Of a stretch of 64,000 bases of DNA, positions 41,111 to 50,323 are shown piece after piece. The number at the start of each line of letters is the position of its first letter. Positions within the stretch are counted from its first letter, which is position 1. Made by a program: the position numbers and the translations under genes. The notes under the pieces are model-generated. The model was not told the origin of the DNA, did no database searches, and saw nothing but the letters and a program-made list of their open reading frames with translations. Source of the stretch: Microbacterium binotii (lineage in GTDB: Bacteria; Actinomycetota; Actinomycetes; Actinomycetales; Microbacteriaceae); assembly GCF_021398715.1 (NCBI RefSeq), contig NZ_CP090347.1, positions 1,364,001-1,428,000 of the forward strand, given 5' to 3'.

Positions 41111-43777
41111 ATGAATGATCTGCCTCCCACGGAGCCCCGCGGCCGTCGACGGAAGAATGCAAAGACAACGTCTCCGAGTACGTCCGCTGCCCGCAGCGAT
41201 TCGGGGCAACCGGCGCAGACGAACCGCACCATCACCGTCGCCAATACTGGTGCCGCGACGGCTACGAACGGCGGCATCGCCGTCACCGGTTTCATCGAGT
41301 CGCTGACGGTTGTGCACGAGCCCTCCGCCATAGTGTGGCCGGTATCGATCGGCAGAATCCCACCCCTGGCTTCCGCTTTCCAGCCGCGATTGAGTGTTCG
41401 TCGCGTCATCGAGGCCGCATGCCGGGACACCGCAGGTGCTGTTCTCACTCAGGGGGAGAGATCATCGGGCGATGTGCTCTCGGGAGGCGGGGGAGTCGGC
41501 AAGACTCAACTGGGTTCCTGGTATGCAAGCGAAGCGATTCGACAGGGGACGGACCTTGTGGTGTGGGTGGACGCCTCCGCTCCGGGAGGGATCCCCGAGG
41601 TTCTCGCGCGGGCCGGGCAACGCTTGCGCGTCCCGGGCGTGATCGGGCTGGGGACCACAGTCGAGAAGGACGCCGCGGCATTCCGGGATTGGCTACAGGC
41701 CACGCACCACACCTGGCTCGTGGTGTTCGACGACATCACAGATCCTCAGCACGCGGCCGACTGGTGGCCGGTGAGTCACACAGGAACAGGCTCAAGCTTG
41801 GCAACGACGCGTCGACGCGATGAGGTGCTGTTCGCAGCGGGCCGCCGACGAATTGACGTCGACGTTTTCACTCCCGACGAAGCTCTGGATTACCTGAATC
41901 AACGAGTCTCGGACGCGGGTCGGCAGTATCTCCTGGATGTAGCTGCCCCCGTCCTTGTCGAAGAACTTGGTTGTCTACCCCTCGCCCTCTCACACGCCGC
42001 GGCCTACCTTCTCAGCCGACGCGTAGCGACGAGTGAGTACCTCGCCTTGTTTCGAGAGGAGAAGTACCGTCTCGACGAACTGATGGTCGGCGATCCGGAT
42101 AACCGTGCATCCGTCACGATCACTGTCACCCTGCTCCTCGCAATCGACGCCGCGCGGCACGATGATGTCGATGCACGGATTCGTCGAGCGGCGGCCGTCG
42201 CGTCCATGCTGAGCCCAGTCGGCCATCCCATTGAACTGTGGAACACCCCTTCGGTCCGGCGATATCTGCGTGAGGAGAACACCGGCCACTTGGCGGATGG
42301 CCTGCGAGCACTCGACAGGTACAGCCTGGTGACGATCGACGATCAGTCGATGGCGCCGACCGTACGGATGCACGCGTTGACTGCCCGGGCGGTTCGAGAA
42401 CAACTCGCGGAGGTCGAGGCTCGCGAAGCGGTCCGTGTCGTCGCGTCTGCAGTGCTCGAGATTTGGCCCGACCGCGAGCATGAGTTGTCGGCGATCGGTG
42501 CCGTGCTTCGCGCCAATGCCGCAACGCTTGCCAAGCGCGACGCCGTCTTCGGCCATCCTCTGTGGCGGGATGGCGCCATCGGTCTCCGGCTTTCTCGTCG
42601 CGCTTCGTATAGCTGGGTCGCTGCCGGCCATTACACCGAGGCGATTGCGCATGCGCAAAGCGCGATATCGGCCACGACCAGCGTATTCGGCGAGACGCAC
42701 AGCACGACGGCGATTGCCCGCGTACCGATCATCACGGCGTACCGAGCGGGAGGTGACCTGTCCGCTGCCACCAAGGTGGGTGAAGAGACCCTCGAGCATC
42801 TCCTCGACAGTCTCGGAGCGAACCATCCGATCACCCTGGAAGCGCAAGACGCTGTCGCAGTGGCTCACAGACAGGCAGGCAACCATGCTCGGGCGATTGA
42901 ACTCGTAGAGGCGGCATCAGCGGGTCGCGACCGAGTGCTTGGGGAGCATCACCCGGACGCGCTCGAATCGCGGAACAACGTCGCGGTCGCCTATTGGAAC
43001 GTGGGTCGCATAGCCGAGGCAATCGTGTTGCACGAACGGACGCTCGCTGATCGTGCACGGATTCTTGGCGCTGACCATCCGGACACCATGGAGTCTCGCA
43101 ACAACCTCGCGGTCGCCTACTGGCAAGACGGGCGACACGCTGAAGCAGTCGCGCTGGGATTGCAGGTTTTCAACGACCGATCTCGACTGCTCGGCCCCGA
43201 TCACCCACGGACGCTCGAGTCGCAGCACAACCTGACGAGCTTCTATCGCGATGCGGACATGTTTCCCGAGGCGGTAGCGCTCGGAAAGCGTGCACGAGAT
43301 GCTCACATCCGAGTCCTAGGTGCCGATCACCACAGGACGCTCAACAGTCGGCATGTTCTGGCTATGGCGTACCTGGCGGCGGGCATGACGGTTGAGGCGG
43401 TCGCAGAGGCTGAGCGCGCCGTCGCGGACTGTTTGCGCGTCTTGGGGTCCTCGCATCGCTACACCCTGGCTGCCCTGACGAACCTCTCGGAGTGTTAGCG
43501 CCGCACGGGGCGGACCGCTGAGGCCATCGCACTCGCAGAGCGCACCGCAGCCGACCATGTGACGTACCTCGGTCCGAACCATCCCAACACCCTTCGCTCC
43601 CACGTTGTGTTGGCTGCGACCTATCGTGAGGCGGGCCGACTCGTTGATGCCATTGCCCTGGGTGAGAGGCTGGTCGCCACCTGCCATATCTCGCTCAGGC
43701 AGGGTCATCCGCTGACTCTTGCCGCTGTCGCGGAACTGGCCAAGGCTCAGGAAGCAGGTGAAGAGCCGACCCGTTGA
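41111..43777 (+). pseudogene. STAND (NB-ARC-like) NTPase with C-terminal TPR repeats, interrupted by an in-frame TAG
   Basis: The open part (41111-43498) encodes 795 residues. It has an N-terminal polar region with NTGAATATNGGIAVTG (45-60), then Walker A SGGGGVGKTQ (124-133), Walker B LVVFDDI (203-209), a TTRRRDE sensor element, a winged-helix-like region, and TPR repeats from about 500 (LGADHPDTMESRNNLAVAYW and similar). The frame stops at TAG 43496-43498. It continues without shift for about 90 codons as further TPR (RTGRTAEAIALAERTAADHV to EEPTR, stop 43777). A Tyr codon (TAC) is expected at the stop, so this is probably a nonsense change. Such NTPases oligomerise on sensing a trigger; TPR would be the sensor. 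Codon use is less GC-rich than in the neighbours. Confidence 0.8.
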
Positions 43778-43792
43778 TGTGGGCCGAGAGGC

Positions 43793-44359
43793 TCAGGTCG
43801 AGAGACGCTCGAGAGGCCCGAACAGGGCCTGCCAGAGCCACTGTGTCGCTGTCTCGATCGAGGGCAGCGGGTCGCGCGCGAGCCAGGCGGTGATGACGCC
43901 CAGCGCGCTGCCGGTCACGCTCGCCGCGACGACATCCACCGGAAGCCCGTCGAACACCGACGGTGCCCCCTGGCGCACCGCGGTGCCCACGATGCCCTGC
44001 ACGCGGGTGCGCAACTGCGCGGCGACGGCGAGTGAACCGTGCTCGCCGAGCACGAGTCGGTACAGGTCGGCGTTGTCAGCGATGTGCTGCAGGTACGTCG
44101 TGAGCTCGGCGGGCGGCTGGCTGATGTCGCGCGGGTCAGCGGAACGGATGATCCGGCTCGACACGTCATCGACAGCCGACTCCAGCGCATCGGCGAGAAG
44201 CTGATCCTTATCGGCGTAGTGCTGGTAGAAGCTGCTGCGGTTCACCCCTGCCTCGGAGGCGATGTCGGCCACAGTGATGCCATCGAGCGGACGCTCACGG
44301 GCGAGCGCGAGCAGTGCGTTCTGCAGACTCGCTCTCGTGCGCGCCACGCGGGGATCCAT
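43793..44359 (-). CDS. TetR-family regulator
   Basis: This 188-residue protein has the HTH at residues 9-55 (RASLQNALLALARERPLDGI, then VADIASEAGVNRSSFYQHYA). The C-terminal domain resembles TetR_C regulators of efflux genes. It is divergent from the MMPL transporter (134-bp intergenic), so it probably represses that gene and itself. Two short palindromes, CACATGTG (44404-44411) and ACACGTGT (44423-44430), in the gap are candidate binding sites. The ATG at 44359 opens directly into the HTH. Confidence 0.85.
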   Translation of the reverse strand: MDPRVARTRASLQNALLALARERPLDGITVADIASEAGVNRSSFYQHYADKDQLLADALESAVDDVSSRIIRSADPRDISQPPAELTTYLQHIADNADLYRLVLGEHGSLAVAAQLRTRVQGIVGTAVRQGAPSVFDGLPVDVVAASVTGSALGVITAWLARDPLPSIETATQWLWQALFGPLERLST

Positions 44360-44493
44360 CCCGCCATCTTGGCAGAGCGACGCGCCGCTGCTGGGAGTTC
44401 TCCCACATGTGATGGTTTTGCAACACGTGTCGGATATTGTCGACGAGGCTCGATGGCGCGCCGCATCCCACCACCCCTTCGGAAAGGCACGTC

Positions 44494-46941
44494 GTGGCCC
44501 AACTCCTCTACCGGCTGGGGCGCTTCTCGGCGCGCCGCGCCTGGATCGTCCTGGTCGCCTGGGTGATCGCGCTGGGCGTCGCCGCCGGCTCGTTCGTCGC
44601 CTTCGGCGGCACGCTCGCCACCTCCTTCAGCATTCCCGGCACCGAGACGGAGCGCGTCAACGATCGCCTCGCCGACGCTCTGCCCGACCTCACCGGCGCC
44701 AGCGCCCCCGTCGTGTTCCAGACCGACGGCCAGCCCTTCACCGACGAGCAGAAGGCCGACATCTCCTCGCTCTTGAAGGACGTCGGCGAGCTCGATGGAG
44801 TCGCGGGCACGGTGGACCCGTTCCAGTCTCAGGCGCAGCGCTCCGACCAGGCCGCGCAGCTCGAATCCGGCGCCGCTCAGCTCGCGCAGGGCGAGACCCA
44901 GTTGGATGCGGCGCAGCAGCAGCTCGACGCGGGCAAGGCGCAGCTGGACGCCGCCGTGGCACAGGCGCAGGCGGCGGGCGTCTACGCACAGGCCGAGGCG
45001 CAGTTCACGACCCAGCAGGCGCAGATCGCCGCGGGGCAGGAGCAGCTCGACGCGTCGCGCGCTGAGCTCGAGGCGCAGAAGCCGCAGCTCGAGGCAGGCC
45101 AGGAGCTGCTGGATGCCGCATCCGACATCCGCACCGTCTCGAGCGACGGCGCGACGGCGATCGGCAACGTGGCCTTCACCGAAGACATGTTCTCGCTGCC
45201 GCAGGAGACGAAGACCGCGGTGGCCGATCGTCTCAAGAGCGCCGACATCCCCGGTGTCAGCATCGACTACTCCTCGACGATCGCCCAGTCGACCGATGGC
45301 CTCATCGGCGTGGGCGAGCTGGTCGGAGTGCTCATCGCGGCGCTCGTGCTGGCGATCATGATGCGGGCTCTGCTTCCCGCCATCACGCCCCTCATCGGCT
45401 CGCTCATCGGTGTCGGCGTCGGTGTCGCCGGATCCCTCGCGTTCTCCGACGTCGTGGACATGGCCTCCGTGACGCCGATCCTCGGTGTCATGCTCGGCCT
45501 CGCCGTGGGCATCGACTACTCGCTATTCATCGTCAACCGCCACCGCAAGCAGGTGCTCGCGGGCATGGAGATCGGCGAGTCGATCGGGCTCGCCAACGGC
45601 ACAGCCGGCAACGCCGTCGTCTTCGCCGGCACGACCGTCATCATCGCCCTCGTCGCCCTCCTCGTCACCGGCGTGCCGTTCCTCGGCGTCATGGGCGTGG
45701 TGGGAGCGGCGTGCGTGTTCGTCGCCGTTCTCGTCGCGATCACGGTCACGCCCGCGCTGCTCGGGCTCATGAAGCTTCGCGTGCTGCGTCGCGGGCTCCG
45801 TGCGAAGGTCGGGCATCCCGACCACGCACCGGCCCGGCTTCGGCCCATGCGCACCGGTCGTGTGGTCGTCGCGGGGGCGATGGCGATCATCGCCCTCCTC
45901 GTCATCGCGATCCCCGCGCTCTCGATGCGCCTCGGCCTGCCCGACGGATCCTCGGAGGCCACCGACACGACCCAGTACCGGGCCTACACCGCGGCTACCG
46001 AGGCCTTCGGCGCCGGCATCAACGGCCCGCTCCTCGTCGTCGCGGAGACGCCGCAGACGGTGGACGAGGCCGACCGCGTCACGACGCAGGCCGCCATCGT
46101 CCGCACGCTCATGGCGCAGGACGACGTGGACGCGGTCGCCCCGATCGCGGTCTCGGATGACGGCAGAACCTTCGCGTTCCAGGTGGTTCCGCAGGACGGC
46201 CCAGCCAGCGAGACGACCGAGACCCTCGTGCACGATCTGCGGGCCCTGTCGCCGCTCGACGGCGACATCGACCTCGGTGTCGCGGGCCAGGCGTCGGCCA
46301 ACATCGACGTGTCGCAGAAGCTCGCCGATGCGTTGCCCGTCTACCTCGCCGTCGTGGTCGGTCTGTCGCTGATCATCATGGTGCTCGTGTTCCGGTCGAT
46401 CCTGGTGCCCATCATCGCGACCGCAGGCTACGTGCTGTCGCTGTTCGCGGCGCTCGGTGCCGTCACGGCCATCTACCAGTGGGGCTGGCTGAGCGACGTG
46501 TTCGGCGTGCACGATCCCGGCCCGGTGCTGAGCTTCGGGCCGATCATCCTCATGGGCGTGCTCTTCGGCCTCGCGATGGACTACCAGTTGTTCCTCGTCT
46601 CGGGCATGCGCGAGGCGTACGTCCACGGCGCCCCGGCGCGCGCCGCGGTCGTTGCCGGCCTGCGCGGAGGTCGCGCGGTCGTGACGGCCGCCGCGATCAT
46701 CATGATCTCCGTCTTCGGCGGCTTCATCTTCAGTCACCTGGCGATGGTGCGGCCGATCGGCTTCGGGATGGCGATCGGTGTGCTCTTCGACGCGTTCGTC
46801 GTGCGGATGGTGATCGTGCCGGCGCTCATGCACCTGTTCGGGCGTGCGGCATGGTGGCTGCCACGCTGGCTCGACCGCATCCTGCCCGATGTGGACGTCG
46901 AGGGCGCGGCCCTCGAACGCGCTCACCCCGTGCAGCACTGA
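44494..46941 (+). CDS. MMPL/RND-family transporter
   Basis: This 815-residue protein is of the MmpL type with about 12 membrane segments. After the first helix comes a large extracytoplasmic region holding a Gln/Ala-rich coiled coil (QLAQGETQLDAAQQQLDAGK, about residues 125-220). MMPL motifs are GIDYSLFIVNRHRKQVLAGM in the first half and GLAMDYQLFLVSGMREAYVH in the second. The family exports lipids, siderophores or drugs. GTG 44494 follows GGAAAGG at a suitable distance. The divergent TetR gene is the likely regulator. Confidence 0.9.
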   Translation: MAQLLYRLGRFSARRAWIVLVAWVIALGVAAGSFVAFGGTLATSFSIPGTETERVNDRLADALPDLTGASAPVVFQTDGQPFTDEQKADISSLLKDVGELDGVAGTVDPFQSQAQRSDQAAQLESGAAQLAQGETQLDAAQQQLDAGKAQLDAAVAQAQAAGVYAQAEAQFTTQQAQIAAGQEQLDASRAELEAQKPQLEAGQELLDAASDIRTVSSDGATAIGNVAFTEDMFSLPQETKTAVADRLKSADIPGVSIDYSSTIAQSTDGLIGVGELVGVLIAALVLAIMMRALLPAITPLIGSLIGVGVGVAGSLAFSDVVDMASVTPILGVMLGLAVGIDYSLFIVNRHRKQVLAGMEIGESIGLANGTAGNAVVFAGTTVIIALVALLVTGVPFLGVMGVVGAACVFVAVLVAITVTPALLGLMKLRVLRRGLRAKVGHPDHAPARLRPMRTGRVVVAGAMAIIALLVIAIPALSMRLGLPDGSSEATDTTQYRAYTAATEAFGAGINGPLLVVAETPQTVDEADRVTTQAAIVRTLMAQDDVDAVAPIAVSDDGRTFAFQVVPQDGPASETTETLVHDLRALSPLDGDIDLGVAGQASANIDVSQKLADALPVYLAVVVGLSLIIMVLVFRSILVPIIATAGYVLSLFAALGAVTAIYQWGWLSDVFGVHDPGPVLSFGPIILMGVLFGLAMDYQLFLVSGMREAYVHGAPARAAVVAGLRGGRAVVTAAAIIMISVFGGFIFSHLAMVRPIGFGMAIGVLFDAFVVRMVIVPALMHLFGRAAWWLPRWLDRILPDVDVEGAALERAHPVQH

Positions 46942-46956
46942 CGCTGTGAGACACGG

Positions 46957-46996
46957 ATGAGGGGGTGCCCACCGTCCGGGGGGCCACCCCCTCATC
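46957..46996. terminator. Bidirectional terminator between MMPL and MFS genes
   Basis: GATGAGGGGGTG (46957-46968) and CACCCCCTCATC (46985-46996) form a perfect 12-bp stem in the gap between two convergent genes. Confidence 0.85.
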
Positions 46997-47008
46997 CGCG
47001 TGCTCGTA

Positions 47009-48232
47009 TCAGGCCGCGTCGCCGACGAGGACCGCGACGCCCTCTTCAGCCGCATCCGCCGGGCGCTCATCGATGCGACGCAGGGCGCGACGGCCGAGCG
47101 CGATGGTCAACGCGGCGATCACGATCGATGCCGCGGCCACGAGGTATGGCACCGTCGCGTTCGAGGCGTGCCACAGCCACGCCGCGAGCGGGGGAGCGGC
47201 CGCCCCGCCGAGGAACCGGACCGCAGAATAGGCCGACGATGCGACCGCGCGGGGGAGATCCGTGGCCTCCATGACCGCCTCGGTGAGCACCGTGTTCATC
47301 ACGCCGAGAAGCAGACCCCCCACGACGATGCATGTCACCAGTGCGGCGGAGCTCGCCACGAGGAGGCCACCGACGACGAGATCGATTGCGAGCAGCGGCA
47401 GCACGACCAGCATGACGCCCGATCGGGTGAAGCGGCGCAGCAGGAGCGGCGCGACCCACACGCTCGTGATCGCGAGGGCGACGCCCCACCCGAAGAAGGT
47501 GAAGCCGATGCCCATCGCTCCGAATCCGAGCGGGAAGGGCGAGAAGGCCAACAGGGTGAAGAAGCCGATGTTGTAGAACAGGGCCGCGACCGCGAGCACG
47601 GCGAGCGCCGGCTTGCCGAGGGCTCGGAACGGCGCCGACAGCGGTACCGGTGTGCGCTTCTCCTTCGGGCCGCGCAGCAGCACGGCGACGGCGATGAACG
47701 CGATCGCCATCAGCGCGACGACGCCGAAGAAGGGGCCGCGCCAGCTCACCTCGCCGAGGAGGCCGCCCAGCAGCGGACCGACGGCGATACCGACGCCCAG
47801 GGCGGCCTCGTACAGCACGATCGCCGCAGAACTGCCCCCGCTGGCCGCGCCCACGATCGTGGCGAGAGCAGTGGAGATGAACAGAGCGTTGCCCAGACCC
47901 CATCCGGCGCGGAAGCCGATGATGGCGTCGACGCTGCCCGACAGTGCGCTGAAGAGCGAGAAGACGACGATCAGAGCGAGGCCCGCGAGCAGCGTGGCCT
48001 TCGCACCGATGCGACTCGAGATCCAGCTCGTGACCAGCATCGCGAGGCCCGTGACGAGCAGATAGCTCGTGAAGAGGAGCTCGGTCTCGACGGGGGTGGC
48101 CTCGAGAGACTCGGCGATGGCCGGGAGGATCGGATCCACGAGGCCGATGCCCATGAACGCCACCACGCAGGCGAACGCGACGGCCCACACCTGCGCGGGC
48201 TGACGCCAGACCGACGTCGTCGCCCCGCTCAT
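47009..48232 (-). CDS. MFS transporter (multidrug-type, DHA1-like)
   Basis: This 407-residue protein has twelve hydrophobic segments. The first is VVAFMGIGLVDPILPAIAES, with the DHA1 motif DPILPAIA, and the loop SSRIGAKATLLAGLAL lies between helices 2 and 3. The ATG at 48232 overlaps the stop of the MarR gene (ATGA), so exporter and regulator form an operon, a common drug-resistance arrangement. The substrate is unknown. Confidence 0.87.
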   Translation of the reverse strand: MSGATTSVWRQPAQVWAVAFACVVAFMGIGLVDPILPAIAESLEATPVETELLFTSYLLVTGLAMLVTSWISSRIGAKATLLAGLALIVVFSLFSALSGSVDAIIGFRAGWGLGNALFISTALATIVGAASGGSSAAIVLYEAALGVGIAVGPLLGGLLGEVSWRGPFFGVVALMAIAFIAVAVLLRGPKEKRTPVPLSAPFRALGKPALAVLAVAALFYNIGFFTLLAFSPFPLGFGAMGIGFTFFGWGVALAITSVWVAPLLLRRFTRSGVMLVVLPLLAIDLVVGGLLVASSAALVTCIVVGGLLLGVMNTVLTEAVMEATDLPRAVASSAYSAVRFLGGAAAPPLAAWLWHASNATVPYLVAAASIVIAALTIALGRRALRRIDERPADAAEEGVAVLVGDAA

Positions 48233-48663
48233 CGTGCCGCTCCCGCAAAAGCGTCCGTGCGCGACATCAGGATGCGGGAAGCGTGATCGAGCGCCGCCCA
48301 CTCGGCGTCGTCGAGGTCGGTGAACAGCGGCTCGAGCGTCTCGCCGAGCTGAGTGCGCCATGCATCCATCGCTTCCGATCCGGCGGGGGTGATCGAGACG
48401 AGCGTCACCCGGGAGTCCTCTTCGTCACGTTCGCGCGCCACGAGATGGAGTTCGGCGAGCTGGCCGACCAGACGGGTCATGCCGGGCTGGGTGGTGCGGC
48501 TCAGCCGCGCCAGGTCGCCCACACGCTGGGGGCCCTCCTTCTGCAGGATGCTGAGCGCGCGCCACTGGGCGGCGGGCGCATCGTTCTGTGTCGTGACGGC
48601 GGCGACGCGGGTGAGTGCGTGCGCGGCGACGACGATCCTCTCGATGGCTTCGGCTTTTCGCAT
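48229..48663 (-). CDS. MarR-family regulator of the MFS operon
   Basis: This 144-residue winged-helix protein has LSILQKEGPQRVGDLARLSR, the recognition helix TTQPGMTRLVGQLAE, and the wing HLVARERDEEDSRVTLVSIT. ATG 48663 opens inside a palindrome (48661-48688) that could be its own operator, consistent with autoregulation. The MFS exporter gene follows with a 4-bp overlap. Confidence 0.87.
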   Translation of the reverse strand: MRKAEAIERIVVAAHALTRVAAVTTQNDAPAAQWRALSILQKEGPQRVGDLARLSRTTQPGMTRLVGQLAELHLVARERDEEDSRVTLVSITPAGSEAMDAWRTQLGETLEPLFTDLDDAEWAALDHASRILMSRTDAFAGAAR

Positions 48664-48688
48664 ATCGAATGTATATACCGTAGATATG
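48661..48688. promoter_or_regulatory. Candidate operator/promoter of the MarR-MFS operon
   Basis: CATATCGA (48661-48668) and TAGATATG (48681-48688) form an imperfect palindrome around an AT-rich core with TATATAC. It overlaps the start codon, so a bound MarR dimer would block transcription of a leaderless message. Confidence 0.5.
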
Positions 48689-48746
48689 TAAAGCGGATGC
48701 GGAACAGTCGCGGATCGCCGACACCGGACCGCCGTAGGCTGGGGAG

Positions 48747-49931
48747 ATGACTCCCGACGACATCGTGATCGTTGCCGCTGCCCGCACGCCGCAGGGAAGG
48801 CTGAAGGGGCAGCTGGCATCGATTCCGGCCCCTCAGCTGGGCGGGATCGCCATCCGCGGCGCTCTGGTTCAGGGCGGGATCCCCGCATCCGCCGTCGATG
48901 CCGTGCTCGTCGGGCAGGTGCTGCCGGCAGGTACCGGGCAGAATCCCGCCCGACAGGCGGCGATCGCTGCAGGGCTCGGATGGGACGTGCACGCGGCGGG
49001 CGTGAACAAGGTCTGTCTGTCCGGGCTCACCGCCGTCATCGACGCGGCCCGGATGATCCGCGTCGGCGATGCCGCGGTCGTCGTCGCCGCCGGCATGGAG
49101 TCGATGAGTCGTGCCCCGCACCTGCTGACCGGTTCGCGCGACGGCTACGCCTACGGCAGCGTCGAAGTGCTCGACCACATGGCCTACGACGGACTCACCG
49201 ACGCATTCGACCGCGTGAGCATGGGTGAGTCGACCGAGCGCCGCAACGCCGACTACGAGGTCACCCGTGCGGAGCAGGATGCGGTCGCCGCACGTTCGCA
49301 CCGGCGCGCGGCCGACGCGGCGGCCGCCGGCTTCTTCGACGCCGAGATCGTTCCCGTCGAGGTACCGCAGCGCCGGGGGGAGCCCGTCGTGATCACCCGC
49401 GACGAGGGGATCCGCGCCGACACCTCCGAAGAGGTGCTCGCGAAGCTGCGTCCGGCCTTCGCCACGGGCGGGACCATCACCGCGGGCAACTCGTCGCAGA
49501 TCTCCGACGGCGCATCGGCCGTCGTGCTCACGACGCGCAGCCACGCCGACGCGCAGGGCTGGAAGGTCCTGGCGGCGCTCGGCGCGAGCGGCCAGGCCGC
49601 CGGGCCCGACAATTCGCTGCACGCGCAGCCGGCGCGGGCCATCGCCCGCGCACTCGAACGGCAGGGACTCGCCGCATCCGATCTGGATCTCGTGGAGATC
49701 AACGAAGCCTTCGCCGCGGTCGTGGTGCGCTCCCAGCGCGAGCTCGGGGTGTCGGACGAGGTCGTGAACCCGCAGGGCGGCGGCATCGCACTGGGGCACC
49801 CGATCGGAGCCTCGGGCAACCGCCTCGTCGTCCACGCCGTGCACGAACTCGTGCGGCGCGGCTCCGGCACCGCTGCGGTCGCACTGTGCGGTGGCGGCGG
49901 TCAGGGCGACGCGCTCATCCTCGTGCGCTGA
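48747..49931 (+). CDS. Acetyl-CoA C-acetyltransferase (thiolase)
   Basis: This 394-residue thiolase has the nucleophilic Cys90 (NKVCLSG), the His of the motif GHPIGASG (about 350) and the second Cys in CGGGGQG (about 381). It condenses two acetyl-CoA or cleaves acetoacetyl-CoA. A lone gene, without hydroxyacyl-CoA dehydrogenase or CoA-transferase nearby, cannot be tied to one pathway; beta-oxidation and acetoacetate metabolism are possible. It diverges from the MarR-MFS operon. Confidence 0.92.
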   Translation: MTPDDIVIVAAARTPQGRLKGQLASIPAPQLGGIAIRGALVQGGIPASAVDAVLVGQVLPAGTGQNPARQAAIAAGLGWDVHAAGVNKVCLSGLTAVIDAARMIRVGDAAVVVAAGMESMSRAPHLLTGSRDGYAYGSVEVLDHMAYDGLTDAFDRVSMGESTERRNADYEVTRAEQDAVAARSHRRAADAAAAGFFDAEIVPVEVPQRRGEPVVITRDEGIRADTSEEVLAKLRPAFATGGTITAGNSSQISDGASAVVLTTRSHADAQGWKVLAALGASGQAAGPDNSLHAQPARAIARALERQGLAASDLDLVEINEAFAAVVVRSQRELGVSDEVVNPQGGGIALGHPIGASGNRLVVHAVHELVRRGSGTAAVALCGGGGQGDALILVR

Positions 49932-49951
49932 CGATCGCGCGGCCGGAGACG

Positions 49952-50209
49952 TCAGCGGCGAAGGCGCTTGCGCAGCAGCTTCGTCTCGTCGCCCGAGACG
50001 GGGGAGTCACCGGCGGCCACATGCCCGCGCTTGGCGCGGAAGGTGTCGACGATCGCACCGATCGCGAGGGCGAGCGTGATGCCCCAGCTGACCCATGCCA
50101 GCGCCGTCCGCCAGGTGAAGGGCTCCTCGTTGTTGCGCAGCCCTCGAAAGAGGGTCGCGCCCCCGAGCAGGGCGCTGAACAGACCGGAACCGAAGAGGTA
50201 GGAGCGCAT
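49952..50209 (-). CDS. Small hypothetical membrane protein
   Basis: This 85-residue protein has two hydrophobic segments (about residues 5-25 and 37-58) and a basic C-terminal tail (DETKLLRKRLRR). I do not recognise a family. It is convergent with the thiolase gene (20-bp gap) and divergent from otsA. Codon composition is that of a real gene. Confidence 0.6.
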   Translation of the reverse strand: MRSYLFGSGLFSALLGGATLFRGLRNNEEPFTWRTALAWVSWGITLALAIGAIVDTFRAKRGHVAAGDSPVSGDETKLLRKRLRR

Positions 50210-50323
50210 AGGGTCACGCTATCGCGGGAGGATACCCCCTCGCTCGGGGCTTGCGCGAACCCCTGGAGGCCCTGCACGCCGCTGTTAGCCTGAGTGGCAT
50301 CCCGAGAGACCAGGAGTGCTCGC

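Noticed and set aside
39728..43790. att direct repeat of the tRNA-Lys 3' end
   Set aside because: I looked for a second copy of the T-arm/acceptor sequence up to the TetR gene and did not find one.
48747..48920. Open frames overlapping the thiolase start in other frames
   Set aside because: Thiolase motifs from the first residues make the chosen frame certain.
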